48,359 bases of DNA. Source: a bacterium (lineage in GTDB: Archaea; Nanobdellota; Nanobdellia; SCGC-AAA011-G17; GW2011-AR17). Shown here piece by piece: positions 41,174 to 48,359 of this stretch. The stretch lies in the NCBI GenBank assembly GCA_030697685.1, contig JAUYPF010000038.1, positions 1 through 48,359 of the forward strand. The letters are read 5' to 3'. Under the pieces are notes generated by a model, which was not told where the DNA came from, ran no database searches, and was given only the letters and a program-made list of their open reading frames with translations. How positions within the stretch are numbered: the stretch's first letter is position 1; each line of letters starts with the position of its first letter. Both the position numbers and the translations under genes were made by a program.

Positions 41174-42120
41174 TCTAATCTCCTTATTGTTACCCTAGAG
41201 TTCCCACCGCCAATACCCATAATTCCTTCAAAGCGTAAGCCTTGGAAGTCTATTTCAAGTATAGGATTTTGTTCGTTGATTGTTTTTCCTGCAGCAATAG
41301 CAAGGCGTTTAAGGAAGCGATTAAGGCCTTCATTGCTGATAGTTACATTTGTGTTCATAGAACCAAAATCTGTATAGTCTACTTTTATCGCTCTATCAGG
41401 ACCTTCACATATAATTGTTTTTATTTTCTCATCATATAGTAGAGGATCGAATGGCCCTGCCCCAAGAATATCTCTTTCTAAATAATATTGTATTTGTTGT
41501 GGAAGAAGCTCTGTGTATTGCATCGCTAATTTATTTGTTACTTTTTCTGCAACTTTTTTGAGAAAGGCTTGGTTGTCAAAAAGGCTATTATCCCGTTCAA
41601 AATCTCTTCCATAGATTTCTTTTGCTTTTTCAATAAGTTTTTTTTCTATGTATGGCTCTATAATATGGTATTGATAGCTTCCATCTTGTTCTTTCTCTAC
41701 AAGTACTCCTATTGGATTTTGATAGAGTTGTAAAACATATTCTCTTTTTGCAAGCCCTGGGGCTGGAACTTTGTCGAAATTAAAATCCTCTAATAGAGGA
41801 AGCTCTGGAACTTCTAAAAGTGGAAGTTCATTTGTTTCTGGAGTAGGTGCAAGTGCTTCTAATTCTTTTTTTCTTTGTTCATCAAGAAGTTTTCTTTGTT
41901 TTTCTGCTTGGAGAATTTCCTTTTTATTTTTTTCTTCTTCTTTTTTTTGGAATTCCTTCTTTTTTACATCTTCGATTACATAGAAACAGGCATCTACGAA
42001 ACGTGCTAAGTGTATAGTCTCTTTTGTAGGATAAGGTCTTTTTTTTGTTAAATCTAGAATCTCTTGTATAGTTTGCTCTGCTTCTTGTTGTTTTCTATCT
42101 AAAATAAAGTGTGTAGGCAT
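41170..42120 (-). CDS. GspE/VirB11-like secretion ATPase N-terminal domain, no ATPase domain
   Basis: 316 residues. A Lys/Glu coiled coil and Pro-rich linker precede a region typical of the N-terminal domain of archaeal type II/IV secretion ATPases. It includes EYVLQLYQNPIGVL, IQYYLERDILGAGPFDPLLY, IKTIICEGPDRAIKVDY, LNRFLKRLAIAAGKTINEQNPIL and GGGNSRVTIRRLE. In those enzymes this point is followed by the RecA-like domain with Walker A. Here TGA follows, overlapping the next ATG. No Walker motif is present, so it cannot hydrolyse ATP in the usual way. Confidence 0.78.
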   Translation of the reverse strand: MPTHFILDRKQQEAEQTIQEILDLTKKRPYPTKETIHLARFVDACFYVIEDVKKKEFQKKEEEKNKKEILQAEKQRKLLDEQRKKELEALAPTPETNELPLLEVPELPLLEDFNFDKVPAPGLAKREYVLQLYQNPIGVLVEKEQDGSYQYHIIEPYIEKKLIEKAKEIYGRDFERDNSLFDNQAFLKKVAEKVTNKLAMQYTELLPQQIQYYLERDILGAGPFDPLLYDEKIKTIICEGPDRAIKVDYTDFGSMNTNVTISNEGLNRFLKRLAIAAGKTINEQNPILEIDFQGLRFEGIMGIGGGNSRVTIRRLE

Positions 42121-42123
42121 TTT

Positions 42124-42450
42124 TTAGTATGAGTTTGTTGATAATGAAAGTGGAGGTTGTTGCTTTTCTTTTACGAATTTTTCTAAAAGCATCAATGCTT
42201 TTGCAAGATTTTTATTTTGTTCAAGAAGTTCGTTTAATCTATTTATCATAGGGTCTTCATATTTATCTGCTTTAATATGCTCTCCAGCACTTTTGAATAT
42301 ATGTACAAGATTGGAAACATTTTCATTAAGTTCTTTTACTCCAAGAAGCACATCAACCATTTTATGTTGTAATTCAATATTTGATGTGATTAAACGATCA
42401 GTAGAAGAAGCATTTTGAGCTAAAGCTTTCTTCACCACTTTTTTTCCCAT
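42124..42450 (-). CDS. Coiled-coil protein, 108 aa
   Basis: The sequence is helical with heptad spacing (NIELQHKMVDVLLGVKELNENVSNLVHIF, MINRLNELLEQNKNLAKALMLLEKFV), a basic N-terminus and a Pro/Ser-rich tail. It begins 45 bases after the upstream orphan gene and ends three bases before the GspE-like gene, so it heads the coupled operon. It has no membrane segment. Function unknown. Confidence 0.65.
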   Translation of the reverse strand: MGKKVVKKALAQNASSTDRLITSNIELQHKMVDVLLGVKELNENVSNLVHIFKSAGEHIKADKYEDPMINRLNELLEQNKNLAKALMLLEKFVKEKQQPPLSLSTNSY

Positions 42451-42495
42451 AGCTTATTTACAGAGAATGCCTATTTATATAGTTTTCTTTCACTT

Positions 42496-43158
42496 CTATG
42501 CAACTGCTTTTTCAACAAGTGCATTTGGATCATTTTTTGCATATACTATCTCTTCTCTTAAACATGCTACACGTACTCCAACAGAAGGATCATTATAATC
42601 AGGATGTTTTCTACATGCAATACCCTTTTTTTGATCTTCTGCAAGCCAACGCATTACTCCATCGAGTCTTGGAGATAAAAAGTAATCTTTTCCTTTTTGA
42701 ATATCTTTTGCTGGAAGTCCTGTTCCTGTAGGATGAAGAATTAATTCCATGAGATTTATTCCATTCGGAGGAATTCTGTTTGTTGCTAAATCCACATATC
42801 TATTGCTGATTTGTGGAGTGAGAACATTACCTTTCAGAAGGTGTGATCTTTCTAGGTATAAAACTCCTTCTAATTCTGTGAAATGCGCATCCAGCCATTC
42901 ATCTGTATATTGATGTAGTATTTGCAATTTTTCTTCATCAGAAACTCTATTTCCTTTTCCATTATAAACTTTTTCTTCATTTATATAGCGAAGAAAATGA
43001 AAGAAAACTCTTGGGGGAAGCATAAATGCATTTTTTTCTTGCAAAGTTATATGTGCTTGTTTCCAAGAAAAATTTTTGTGTGTTCTTTGTTTTGCAACAA
43101 GAAGATCTTTGCCATTATACACTTCTCCAGGTAGAATGATATAGTCTTGAAGATTCAT
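42496..43158 (-). CDS. Conserved-looking hypothetical protein, 220 aa
   Basis: The ATG at 43158 lies one base after the thermosome stop; the track start would read back into that gene. The protein has YIILPGEVYNGKDLLVAKQR, VFFHFLRYINEEKVYNGKG and RIPPNGINLMELILHPTGTG. It has no membrane segment or known active site, and I do not recognise the family. Tight linkage to the thermosome suggests co-expression. Confidence 0.65.
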   Translation of the reverse strand: MNLQDYIILPGEVYNGKDLLVAKQRTHKNFSWKQAHITLQEKNAFMLPPRVFFHFLRYINEEKVYNGKGNRVSDEEKLQILHQYTDEWLDAHFTELEGVLYLERSHLLKGNVLTPQISNRYVDLATNRIPPNGINLMELILHPTGTGLPAKDIQKGKDYFLSPRLDGVMRWLAEDQKKGIACRKHPDYNDPSVGVRVACLREEIVYAKNDPNALVEKAVA

Positions 43159-43159
43159 C

Positions 43160-44773
43160 TTACATATCCATTCCAGGCATTCCATGCATGCCTTGGGGCA
43201 TTTGCTGTTGTCGAGAACCAGAACCAGCAATGACATCGTCAATGCGTAGGATAAGTTCTGCAACTTCCGAAGCAGATTTCACTGCTTGAGTTTTGATCTT
43301 TAATGGTTCAATGACACCAGAGCTCCAAGAGTCCATAACTTTTCCTGTTATGACATCAATGCCTGCCCATTTCATACCTGCATCATGCTTTGCTTTTAAT
43401 TCTGTGAGAACGTCTATTGGATCAAGACCAGCATTTTCTGCTAAAGTTCGTGGAACCACTTCTACTGCATCAGCAAATGCTAATACTGCAAGCTGTTCTC
43501 TTCCTGAAAGGGATGTTGCAAAGCTTCTCAGGCCTTTTGCTAGTTCAATCTCTGCTGCACCTGCGCCTGCAACAACTTTTCCAAGCTGTACTGCAGCAAC
43601 AAGGCAACTTAAAGCATCTATCATTGCTCGTTCAATCTCTGCAACAACATGTTCTGTACCACCTCGTATAAGAATGGTTACTGCTTTTGGATTCTTACAA
43701 TTTTTTACATAAGTGAGTTGTTCATTATTGACTTTTAACTCTTCTACTTCTCCTGCTTCTCCTAGTTCTGCAAAGGAAAGTTCAGAGACTTTTGTGACAG
43801 TCTTTGCACCAGTTGCTTTTGCAAGCTTTTCCATGTCAGATTTCTTGACTCTGCGTGCTGCATAGATTCCATACTTTGCAAGGAAGTATTGTGCAATGTC
43901 ATCAATGCCTTTTTGGCAAAAGACCACATTTGCTCCTGAGGATCTAATTTTTTCTACCATCCCTTTTAAGATTGCTTCTTCTTGGTCTAAGAAAGCTTGT
44001 AGTTGTGTAGGATCAGAAATTTGAATTTTTGTATCTGTTTCTGGGGATTTTACTTCCAAGGCACCATCAATCAATGCAATTTTTGCATTTGTTATTTTTG
44101 TTGGCATTGCTGAATTGACACGTTCTTTGTCTAATACAATTCCTTTGATGAGTTCAGAGTCTTCGATACCACCACCAACTTTCTTTTCTAATTTTATTGC
44201 ATCCATATCAAATTTATTATTTTCTACAACTTCCTGCATTGCATCTAAAAGCAAGTTTGCTAGTTTTTCTTTTGCAGCGCCACTTTTTCCAATCATAGAA
44301 GTAATTGCAATTTTTTTTAATGTTTCTTTGTCATTTATGGATACTTGTTCTGCCATGCTTTGTAAGAGTATTTGTGCACGTTCACTTGCCATATTATATC
44401 CTTTTGTGATAATAGTAGGATGAATATTTTGATCGAGAAGTTTTTCTGCGTTCTTTAATAGTTCTCCAGCAAGAATTACTGCTGTTGTTGTTCCATCACC
44501 AACTTGTTCATCTTGTGTTTTTGCAACTTCGACAATCATTTTTGCAGCTGGATGTTCAATTTGCATTTCTTTGAGAATTGTTACTCCATCATTTGTGACA
44601 GTAATATCACCTAGAGAATCAACAATCATTTTATCCATACCTTTTGGACCTAATGTGGTACGCACTGTTTCTGCAACTAGTTTTGCAGCCATAATATTAT
44701 TTCTTTGTGCGTCTTTTCCCATGTATCTTTGTGTGTTTTCTGGTAAAATGTAAATAGGTTGTTGTTGGCTCAT
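43160..44773 (-). CDS. thsA: Thermosome subunit (group II chaperonin)
   Basis: 537 residues. The ATP site elements are [28 protein letters not shown] and [15 protein letters not shown], with the nucleotide-binding [14 protein letters not shown] later. The apical domain and the C-terminal [10 protein letters not shown] tail are typical. Group II chaperonins fold proteins in a closed ring with a built-in lid. TTATATATC and AAGGAGAAAT lie upstream. It is followed after one base by the 220-aa orphan gene. Confidence 0.98.
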   Translation of the reverse strand: MSQQQPIYILPENTQRYMGKDAQRNNIMAAKLVAETVRTTLGPKGMDKMIVDSLGDITVTNDGVTILKEMQIEHPAAKMIVEVAKTQDEQVGDGTTTAVILAGELLKNAEKLLDQNIHPTIITKGYNMASERAQILLQSMAEQVSINDKETLKKIAITSMIGKSGAAKEKLANLLLDAMQEVVENNKFDMDAIKLEKKVGGGIEDSELIKGIVLDKERVNSAMPTKITNAKIALIDGALEVKSPETDTKIQISDPTQLQAFLDQEEAILKGMVEKIRSSGANVVFCQKGIDDIAQYFLAKYGIYAARRVKKSDMEKLAKATGAKTVTKVSELSFAELGEAGEVEELKVNNEQLTYVKNCKNPKAVTILIRGGTEHVVAEIERAMIDALSCLVAAVQLGKVVAGAGAAEIELAKGLRSFATSLSGREQLAVLAFADAVEVVPRTLAENAGLDPIDVLTELKAKHDAGMKWAGIDVITGKVMDSWSSGVIEPLKIKTQAVKSASEVAELILRIDDVIAGSGSRQQQMPQGMHGMPGMDM

Positions 44774-44947
44774 TTTATTTCTCCTTTTGCTTGTTTTTCA
44801 GTAAAAAGCTGATATATAAGGCTTTTGGAGATATTTTCTTTTTTTACTGGGATAAAATCTTGATTGATTTTTACTAAAAAAGTATAGAAATCTTTTTATA
44901 GTACTTCCTATTCAAAAATTTCATTTAGATTATTAGGAGGGATTATA

Positions 44948-45067
44948 TTGGAAGAAGACCACGATAAAGAAGATGAGGATCTTAGTAACGAAGATTTTCT
45001 AGATGATTATGAAGAAGATGATTTTACAGGTGATGATGAAGACGGTGATGAAAAAGAGGAAATTTAA
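44948..45067 (+). CDS. Possible acidic micro-protein, 39 aa, TTG start
   Basis: Not in the ORF track. AGGAGGGATTATA precedes TTG GAA GAA GAC, and the frame runs 39 codons to TAA with more than half Asp and Glu. The strong ribosome site and a TTTTTATAG box about 55 bases upstream support it. The opposite strand carries an overlapping Phe/Ile-rich ORF, and at most one is likely real. Function unknown. Confidence 0.45.
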   Translation: MEEDHDKEDEDLSNEDFLDDYEEDDFTGDDEDGDEKEEI

Positions 45068-45247
45068 TTTTTTATTTTTATTTTTTCTGAGATATGGATG
45101 AAGGATATTTTTGTTTTTAATTTTTTTTTGAATGTATTCTGCAATTTTATATGCTGTCCAATTACAAACAGAATAAGTTGTCTTTTTTGCTTCAATTAGG
45201 CACATTCTGCCAGAAGTTTTATATAGGTTCTTTTCCTTCTCTTTTTG

Positions 45248-45811
45248 ATGGAACGGGCAATAAAAGATAGATCTATTTTAGATCAGTTCTGTATAGATTT
45301 CTGTAAAATAGTTGAACGACATACTCCTTATATCATTGTATCTGGATTTCTTGTAATTGCATCAGGAAGAGTGCGTGGAACAGAAGATATTGATATGATC
45401 ATTCCGCGAATTTCTCAAATAGTATTTTCAAAGATTCATGATGACCTTTACCAGCAGGGTTTTGTTTGTGTGCAATCTGAACTAACTAATGAAGTCTATG
45501 AGTATCTCAAAGATAATATCTCTGTACGATACACATGGAAAGACAAGCCTGTTCCTGAGATGGAAATAAAATTTGCAAAAGACAAGCTGGACAACATCCA
45601 GCTTCAAACTCGAGAAAAGCTTCCTTTGACTGGGCTTGATATCTGGTTTTCAAGTGTTGCGATGAATATTGCATTTAAGGAAGAATACTTAAAATCAGAC
45701 AAGGATATGGAAGATGCAAAACATCTACGATTGGTGTATAGCGAAAAAATAACTGAAAAAGAGATAACTAAAATCAAAAAATTAATAAGGAAGATAAAGC
45801 TAAGAGAATAA
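45248..45811 (+). CDS. Nucleotidyltransferase-like protein (AbiEii/DUF6036-type)
   Basis: 187 residues from the ATG at 45248, with TTTTATATAGG about 25 bases upstream. The core is IIVSGFLVIASGRVRGTEDIDMII, a GG/S-type helix plus the D-I-D metal motif of nucleotidyltransferases. A C-terminal DAKHLRLVYSEKITEKE helix resembles toxin-like AbiEii relatives. It is followed after seven bases by a 71-aa protein, so the two may be a functional pair. Confidence 0.72.
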   Translation: MERAIKDRSILDQFCIDFCKIVERHTPYIIVSGFLVIASGRVRGTEDIDMIIPRISQIVFSKIHDDLYQQGFVCVQSELTNEVYEYLKDNISVRYTWKDKPVPEMEIKFAKDKLDNIQLQTREKLPLTGLDIWFSSVAMNIAFKEEYLKSDKDMEDAKHLRLVYSEKITEKEITKIKKLIRKIKLRE

Positions 45812-45818
45812 TCAGAAA

Positions 45819-46034
45819 ATGCGAGAAACACATTTACATTTTATTGAGCGTTGGGTAGCTTTCATGAAAGAGCATCCTACAGAATGGAAAAAGATTCACA
45901 CTGACTTTATTAATTCACAATTTCATTCTCATGAACAATTTCTGGAGAGATTATTACAACAACCAAATGGAAAAAAGAAAGTAAGGGAGCTTTACAAAAT
46001 AAAAAATCTTGAAGGATATCCGAGATTTGTCTGA
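45819..46034 (+). CDS. Hypothetical small protein, 71 aa
   Basis: The sequence is helical and rich in His, Phe and Trp (HLHFIERWVAFMKEHPTEWKK, HSHEQFLERLLQQPNGKKKV, then LYKIKNLEGYP). No known motif is visible. It starts seven bases after the nucleotidyltransferase stop and is probably co-translated with it. It could be a partner or antitoxin, which is inference from position only. Confidence 0.6.
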   Translation: MRETHLHFIERWVAFMKEHPTEWKKIHTDFINSQFHSHEQFLERLLQQPNGKKKVRELYKIKNLEGYPRFV

Positions 46035-46091
46035 GTATTATTTTTACTAAAATGGTAGAAAATCCTGATTCTAAATATAAGATTTATGGCT

Positions 46092-46631
46092 CTAACTCCC
46101 TTTCTTCTTTGCTTTGAGTTTTTCAATAATTGTTCTTTCAGAAATAATTGCAGAGTTTCCAGAGGGATCTTCAATAACAATCTTTAATGGCATTTCTCCC
46201 CATTTGACTTTTCGAATCTTTTTGAGAAGGTTTTTTGCTGTTGTTTTTGCACTATCCTCTTCACTATTTTCTTTTTCATCCTCAATAACTTTTTCAAAGC
46301 GATTGAGAAGGCCTTCAATATTAGAAATATAGCCCTCAGATGCTGAGCCAGGTGTGACACTCATATGGAGTTGTGGTACTTTAATGCTCCCTTCAGAAGA
46401 TTTTACTACTCGTATTTTCATATCCTCTTCTTTTTCAATGGTAAACGTTAATCTACAGGGATCTTTCATTTCTGCAGCTTCAATATCTGCTTTATGAAAA
46501 GCACAGCCTTCACAATGCATAGAAAAAACAAATGTTTTTCCAAAATAAGGAATGTCCATTTCGTCTTCTGTTAAGCTTAGCTTTTTTTCTAAGCAAATTG
46601 GGCATGTTTCGCCTTTTAATGTATCTGCCAT
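46092..46631 (-). CDS. ZPR1-type zinc-finger protein
   Basis: 179 residues from the ATG at 46631, which places the finger near the N-terminus as in the family. The finger is CPICLEKK...HCEGCAFHKADIE. The beta-rich domain includes DPCRLTFTIEKEEDMKIRVVKS, VPQLHMSVTPGSASEGYISN and the acidic linker that follows. Archaeal ZPR1 is a single-module form of the eukaryotic protein that binds EF-1alpha. A GCTTTTAAAC box precedes the gene. Confidence 0.92.
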   Translation of the reverse strand: MADTLKGETCPICLEKKLSLTEDEMDIPYFGKTFVFSMHCEGCAFHKADIEAAEMKDPCRLTFTIEKEEDMKIRVVKSSEGSIKVPQLHMSVTPGSASEGYISNIEGLLNRFEKVIEDEKENSEEDSAKTTAKNLLKKIRKVKWGEMPLKIVIEDPSGNSAIISERTIIEKLKAKKKGS

Positions 46632-46939
46632 ACTTTGAAAAGATGTTAAATAGTTTAAAAGCTTTACTCTTGAGTGGCTCACACTTTTGTATTCTGAGAT
46701 TATAGGAACTATAAACAAGGACTATGAACATTGGTTTTTTGTAGTAACAAACAGTAGGTTTACTTAACTTTTGATTGCAATGATGAAATATTCTTCATCA
46801 ATGTTTAGACTGGTTTGTAGTTTGTCTTGTTTTTGTAGCGTTCGTCTTTTTGTTGAGCCTCTGCCGGCGACTGAGGCCTGGAGCGAAGCGACTACAGAAG
46901 ATATTAAGAAAAAGTAAGATATAAAAAAATAAAAATAAT
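46632..46939. other. Intergenic region with repeat copy 3
   Basis: This 308-base gap contains the ZPR1 promoter at its left end, an ATGATGA and GATGAA/TTCATC palindrome near 46780 and repeat copy 3 at 46834-46896. I see no protein gene. Confidence 0.7.
46834..46896 (+). repeat. Structured dispersed repeat, copy 3
   Basis: This copy matches copy 1 over 51 bases with two substitutions (T to C and A to G). In the fold where GCC pairs with GGC, those two bases pair with each other, so T-A became C-G. The outer stem is longer here: TGTAG-CG-TTCG against CGAA-CG-CTACA with two single-base bulges. It lies downstream of sepF and upstream of ZPR1. Confidence 0.8.
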
Positions 46940-47350
46940 TTATTCCATAGCATTTGTTGCTGGAGCAGCTCTTTGTTGATTTCTATCTACAGAAGCAAAG
47001 TTTGGCGTTGCCACTAACCAATCTTCTCCAAATCCAGCGATATCCCCATCAATTGCATCACAGGTCTTTTTTAGTTTGTTTACTACTCTTTTTAATTCAA
47101 TAAGATCCTTATCTTTTAAAGGTTTAATGTTAACAAGCGCAATAGTATAACCATCTCTTAATGCATCAAGAACGAGTTTTACATCTTGGAATTCTCTGAT
47201 TATGAAAGGTTTCACTAATACCTTAGATTTTTTTGCTGGTTGTTGTTCACTATCTATTTCTAAATAGTCTTCGCCAAATTCATCTGGAATATCTTCTTCT
47301 TGTGTTGTTCCTAAAATTTTATCTTTGATTCGTAAAAAGGTTTCTTTCAT
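46940..47350 (-). CDS. sepF: Archaeal cell division protein SepF
   Basis: 136 residues from the ATG at 47350, which has GGGAGGA before it. An N-terminal amphipathic segment (MKETFLRIKDKILG) would bind the membrane. The SepF core follows: KVLVKPFIIREFQDVKLVLDAL, YTIALVNIKPLKDKDLIELKRVV and DIAGFGEDWLVATPNF. SepF anchors FtsZ to the membrane during division. It ends the core operon below L37Ae, RpoP, prefoldin and UPF0147, with its own spacer of about 90 bases. Confidence 0.93.
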   Translation of the reverse strand: MKETFLRIKDKILGTTQEEDIPDEFGEDYLEIDSEQQPAKKSKVLVKPFIIREFQDVKLVLDALRDGYTIALVNIKPLKDKDLIELKRVVNKLKKTCDAIDGDIAGFGEDWLVATPNFASVDRNQQRAAPATNAME

Positions 47351-47442
47351 TTTATGGAATCCTCCCGTTAAGAAGCATTCATATTTGAAGAGATTTAAAT
47401 ATATTTCTATAGTGGCGAAGCTGTTGTTGTAGAATATAGAAT

Positions 47443-47676
47443 TTAATGGCTTTCTAATTGGCTCACAATGTTCCATAGTTGCGGGCGAATATACGAAGGG
47501 ATATTAGGATCATTTGAGAGCTCATCGAGCTCTTGCAATGCTTTATTTGCACGAAGACTTTCTTCTACATTTTCTTCCTGCAAAGCAGCTATAGCGCTTT
47601 CAATTTTTTGCTTTACATTCTTTGGGATTGTATCATCCTCAATGATTGCATATAATTCTTCAATTAGTTCTTCCAT
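47443..47676 (-). CDS. UPF0147 family protein
   Basis: 77 residues. The pattern EELIEELYAIIEDDTIPKNVKQKI, then EESLRANKALQELDELSNDP and IPSYIRPQLWNIVSQLES is characteristic of this all-helical archaeal family of unknown function. It overlaps the prefoldin beta gene by 17 bases, a linkage common in archaea. Translation is probably coupled. Confidence 0.93.
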   Translation of the reverse strand: MEELIEELYAIIEDDTIPKNVKQKIESAIAALQEENVEESLRANKALQELDELSNDPNIPSYIRPQLWNIVSQLESH

Positions 47677-48019
47677 CTTTGTCCATGTGCTTTTCTAATT
47701 CAGCCATAACCTCTGTTTGTAGGTTTTTTGCTTTTTCTTCGATTGCTTTTTCTTGTTTTTCAAAGCTTTTTATGCGAATATCTAAAACTTCTTTTCTTTC
47801 TTTTAAATCTTTGCTTAGTTTTTCTTTTTCAGAGTGGAACATGACTGTTCCTACAATTTTATATATTGCTCCTTGAGAGCTTTCTAACTCTTTTAAAGCA
47901 TTTTCAATCTCTAACATTTGTGATTGGATAGTTCTTTTTTGTGTGGAAAAAGAATGAAGATTTTGCTCGAATAGCTGCAATTGAGCAATCTTTTCCTGCG
48001 TATCCTTTGCAATATCCAT
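47660..48019 (-). CDS. pfdB: Prefoldin beta subunit
   Basis: 119 residues. Two long coiled-coil helices flank a beta hairpin (SSQGAIYKIVGTVMFHSEKEKL), the standard prefoldin beta layout. Prefoldin hands unfolded proteins to the thermosome, which is also in this window. It starts one base after the RpoP stop. Confidence 0.95.
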   Translation of the reverse strand: MDIAKDTQEKIAQLQLFEQNLHSFSTQKRTIQSQMLEIENALKELESSQGAIYKIVGTVMFHSEKEKLSKDLKERKEVLDIRIKSFEKQEKAIEEKAKNLQTEVMAELEKHMDKDGRTN

Positions 48020-48020
48020 C

Positions 48021-48158
48021 TTAAATTGCCTTCAATGTTGTAGGAACAGAACGTTGTTTATAGAGAATCTTACTTCCACAATATGGGCAACGAATTTTCT
48101 TTTTGACATATTCACTTTTGACTGCTTTTTCACAGTTAAAACATTTGTATTCAACCAT
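48021..48158 (-). CDS. rpoP: DNA-directed RNA polymerase subunit P (Rpb12-like)
   Basis: Not in the ORF track. 45 residues: MVEYKCFNCEKAV, then IRCPYCGSKILYKQR and a short tail. The two CxxC pairs make the zinc ribbon of subunit P, which sits on the polymerase back side. It lies two bases below L37Ae and one base above prefoldin beta, the usual archaeal order. Confidence 0.93.
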   Translation of the reverse strand: MVEYKCFNCEKAVKSEYVKKKIRCPYCGSKILYKQRSVPTTLKAI

Positions 48159-48160
48159 TT

Positions 48161-48359
48161 TTATTCTCCTACTTTGTATGCTTTTCCTGTAAATTTGGAA
48201 TCACATTTTTTACATTGAAAGATACCTACTGAAAGTCTTTTAACAGCAGTAGTTCTTGAACAGTATGGGCATTTTTGTGGTGATTTTTGCGCTTTCTCAA
48301 CAGTTAAGAATTTTGTTTTTGTTCTTTTTCCGTATCTTGCACCAAAACGTGCAGCAGAG
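48161..48359 (-). CDS. rpl37ae: Large-subunit ribosomal protein L37Ae (5' end outside window)
   Basis: Partial; 65 residues are visible from SAARFGARYGKRTKTKFLTV through KCPYCSRTTAVKRLSVGIFQ, CKKCDSKF to the end. The two CxxC pairs form the zinc ribbon of L37Ae, and the RFGARYG start is typical, so only a short N-terminal stretch is missing. It is first in the operon as far as the window shows. Confidence 0.93.
   Translation of the reverse strand, partial: SAARFGARYGKRTKTKFLTVEKAQKSPQKCPYCSRTTAVKRLSVGIFQCKKCDSKFTGKAYKVGE

Noticed and set aside
43293-43712. 139-aa ORF antisense to the thermosome gene
   Set aside because: It is a shadow of a conserved coding frame, with no promoter or family pattern.
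44999-45205. 68-aa ORF on the minus strand opposite the acidic micro-protein
   Set aside because: Its Phe/Ile-rich end is the complement of the Asp/Glu codons on the plus strand, and the plus frame has the better ribosome site. A TATATAAAA lies 17 bases before its ATG, so it is not fully excluded.
46779-46820. ATGATGA resembling a C box of a C/D guide RNA
   Set aside because: No CTGA D box or second C'/D' pair at suitable spacing; the palindrome GATGAA/TTCATC explains the motif.

Overview
The window comes from an AT-rich archaeal genome. The evidence is archaeal PheS/PheT, a thermosome subunit, a proteasome beta subunit, the beta-CASP nuclease aCPSF1/FttA, archaeal SepF, ribosomal proteins L15e and L37Ae, RpoP, prefoldin beta, NreA with a C-terminal PCNA-binding motif, a class I CCA-adding enzyme, and TATA boxes about 25 bases before many leaderless ATG starts. 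The compact layout, many ATGA overlaps, many short orphan proteins, a secreted DUF5667-type protein and tRNA introns fit a DPANN lineage. A Woesearchaeota/Pacearchaeota-like organism is my best guess from gene style, but no phylogeny was run.

Layout: 1-1.9 kb is an accessory patch with a partial winged-helix gene, an orphan gene, two related small ORFs (the second probably 5'-broken) and two copies of a structured dispersed repeat. 2-5 kb holds a secreted acidic protein, a LemA-HtpX operon and an unusual tRNA-like gene with a long insert. 5-10 kb has two divergent radical SAM enzymes and the operon small protein-CutA-CYTH-exonuclease. 10-14 kb has a Dph2 fragment and PheS-PheT. 14-20 kb has a TrmB regulator, an ABC-2 exporter pair, a presenilin-type protease and a methyltransferase. 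19.5-26 kb has the coupled operon surface protein-DHH esterase-AlaX, then L15e, a CysQ/IMPase-like phosphatase and a VapBC-like pair whose antitoxin frame carries a nonsense codon. 26-30 kb has NreA, a possible small RNA and two recently duplicated multi-HTH genes with an in-frame remnant after the second stop.

30-36 kb holds aCPSF1 and the proteasome beta subunit, the CCA-adding enzyme with an HTH-nucleotidyltransferase, a PD-(D/E)XK-like protein and an MFS transporter. 37-39 kb has an HTH_10 regulator, an RNA m5C methyltransferase, tRNA-Gly(CCC) and a tRNA-Gly(GCC) interrupted in both the D-loop and the T-arm, each insert framed by a bulge-helix-bulge fold. 40.5-44.8 kb has the thermosome, a conserved orphan and a tightly coupled five-gene operon built around an N-terminal GspE-like protein that lacks the ATPase domain. 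45-46 kb has a nucleotidyltransferase and small-protein pair. 46-48.4 kb has ZPR1, a third copy of the repeat, and the core operon L37Ae-RpoP-prefoldin beta-UPF0147-SepF.

The strongest candidates for something undescribed are the covarying RNA-like repeat, the doubly interrupted tRNA-Gly, the ATPase-less secretion-like operon, the mini-Dph2 and the modular HTH duplication. All calls were made by reading the sequence; no database search was run.
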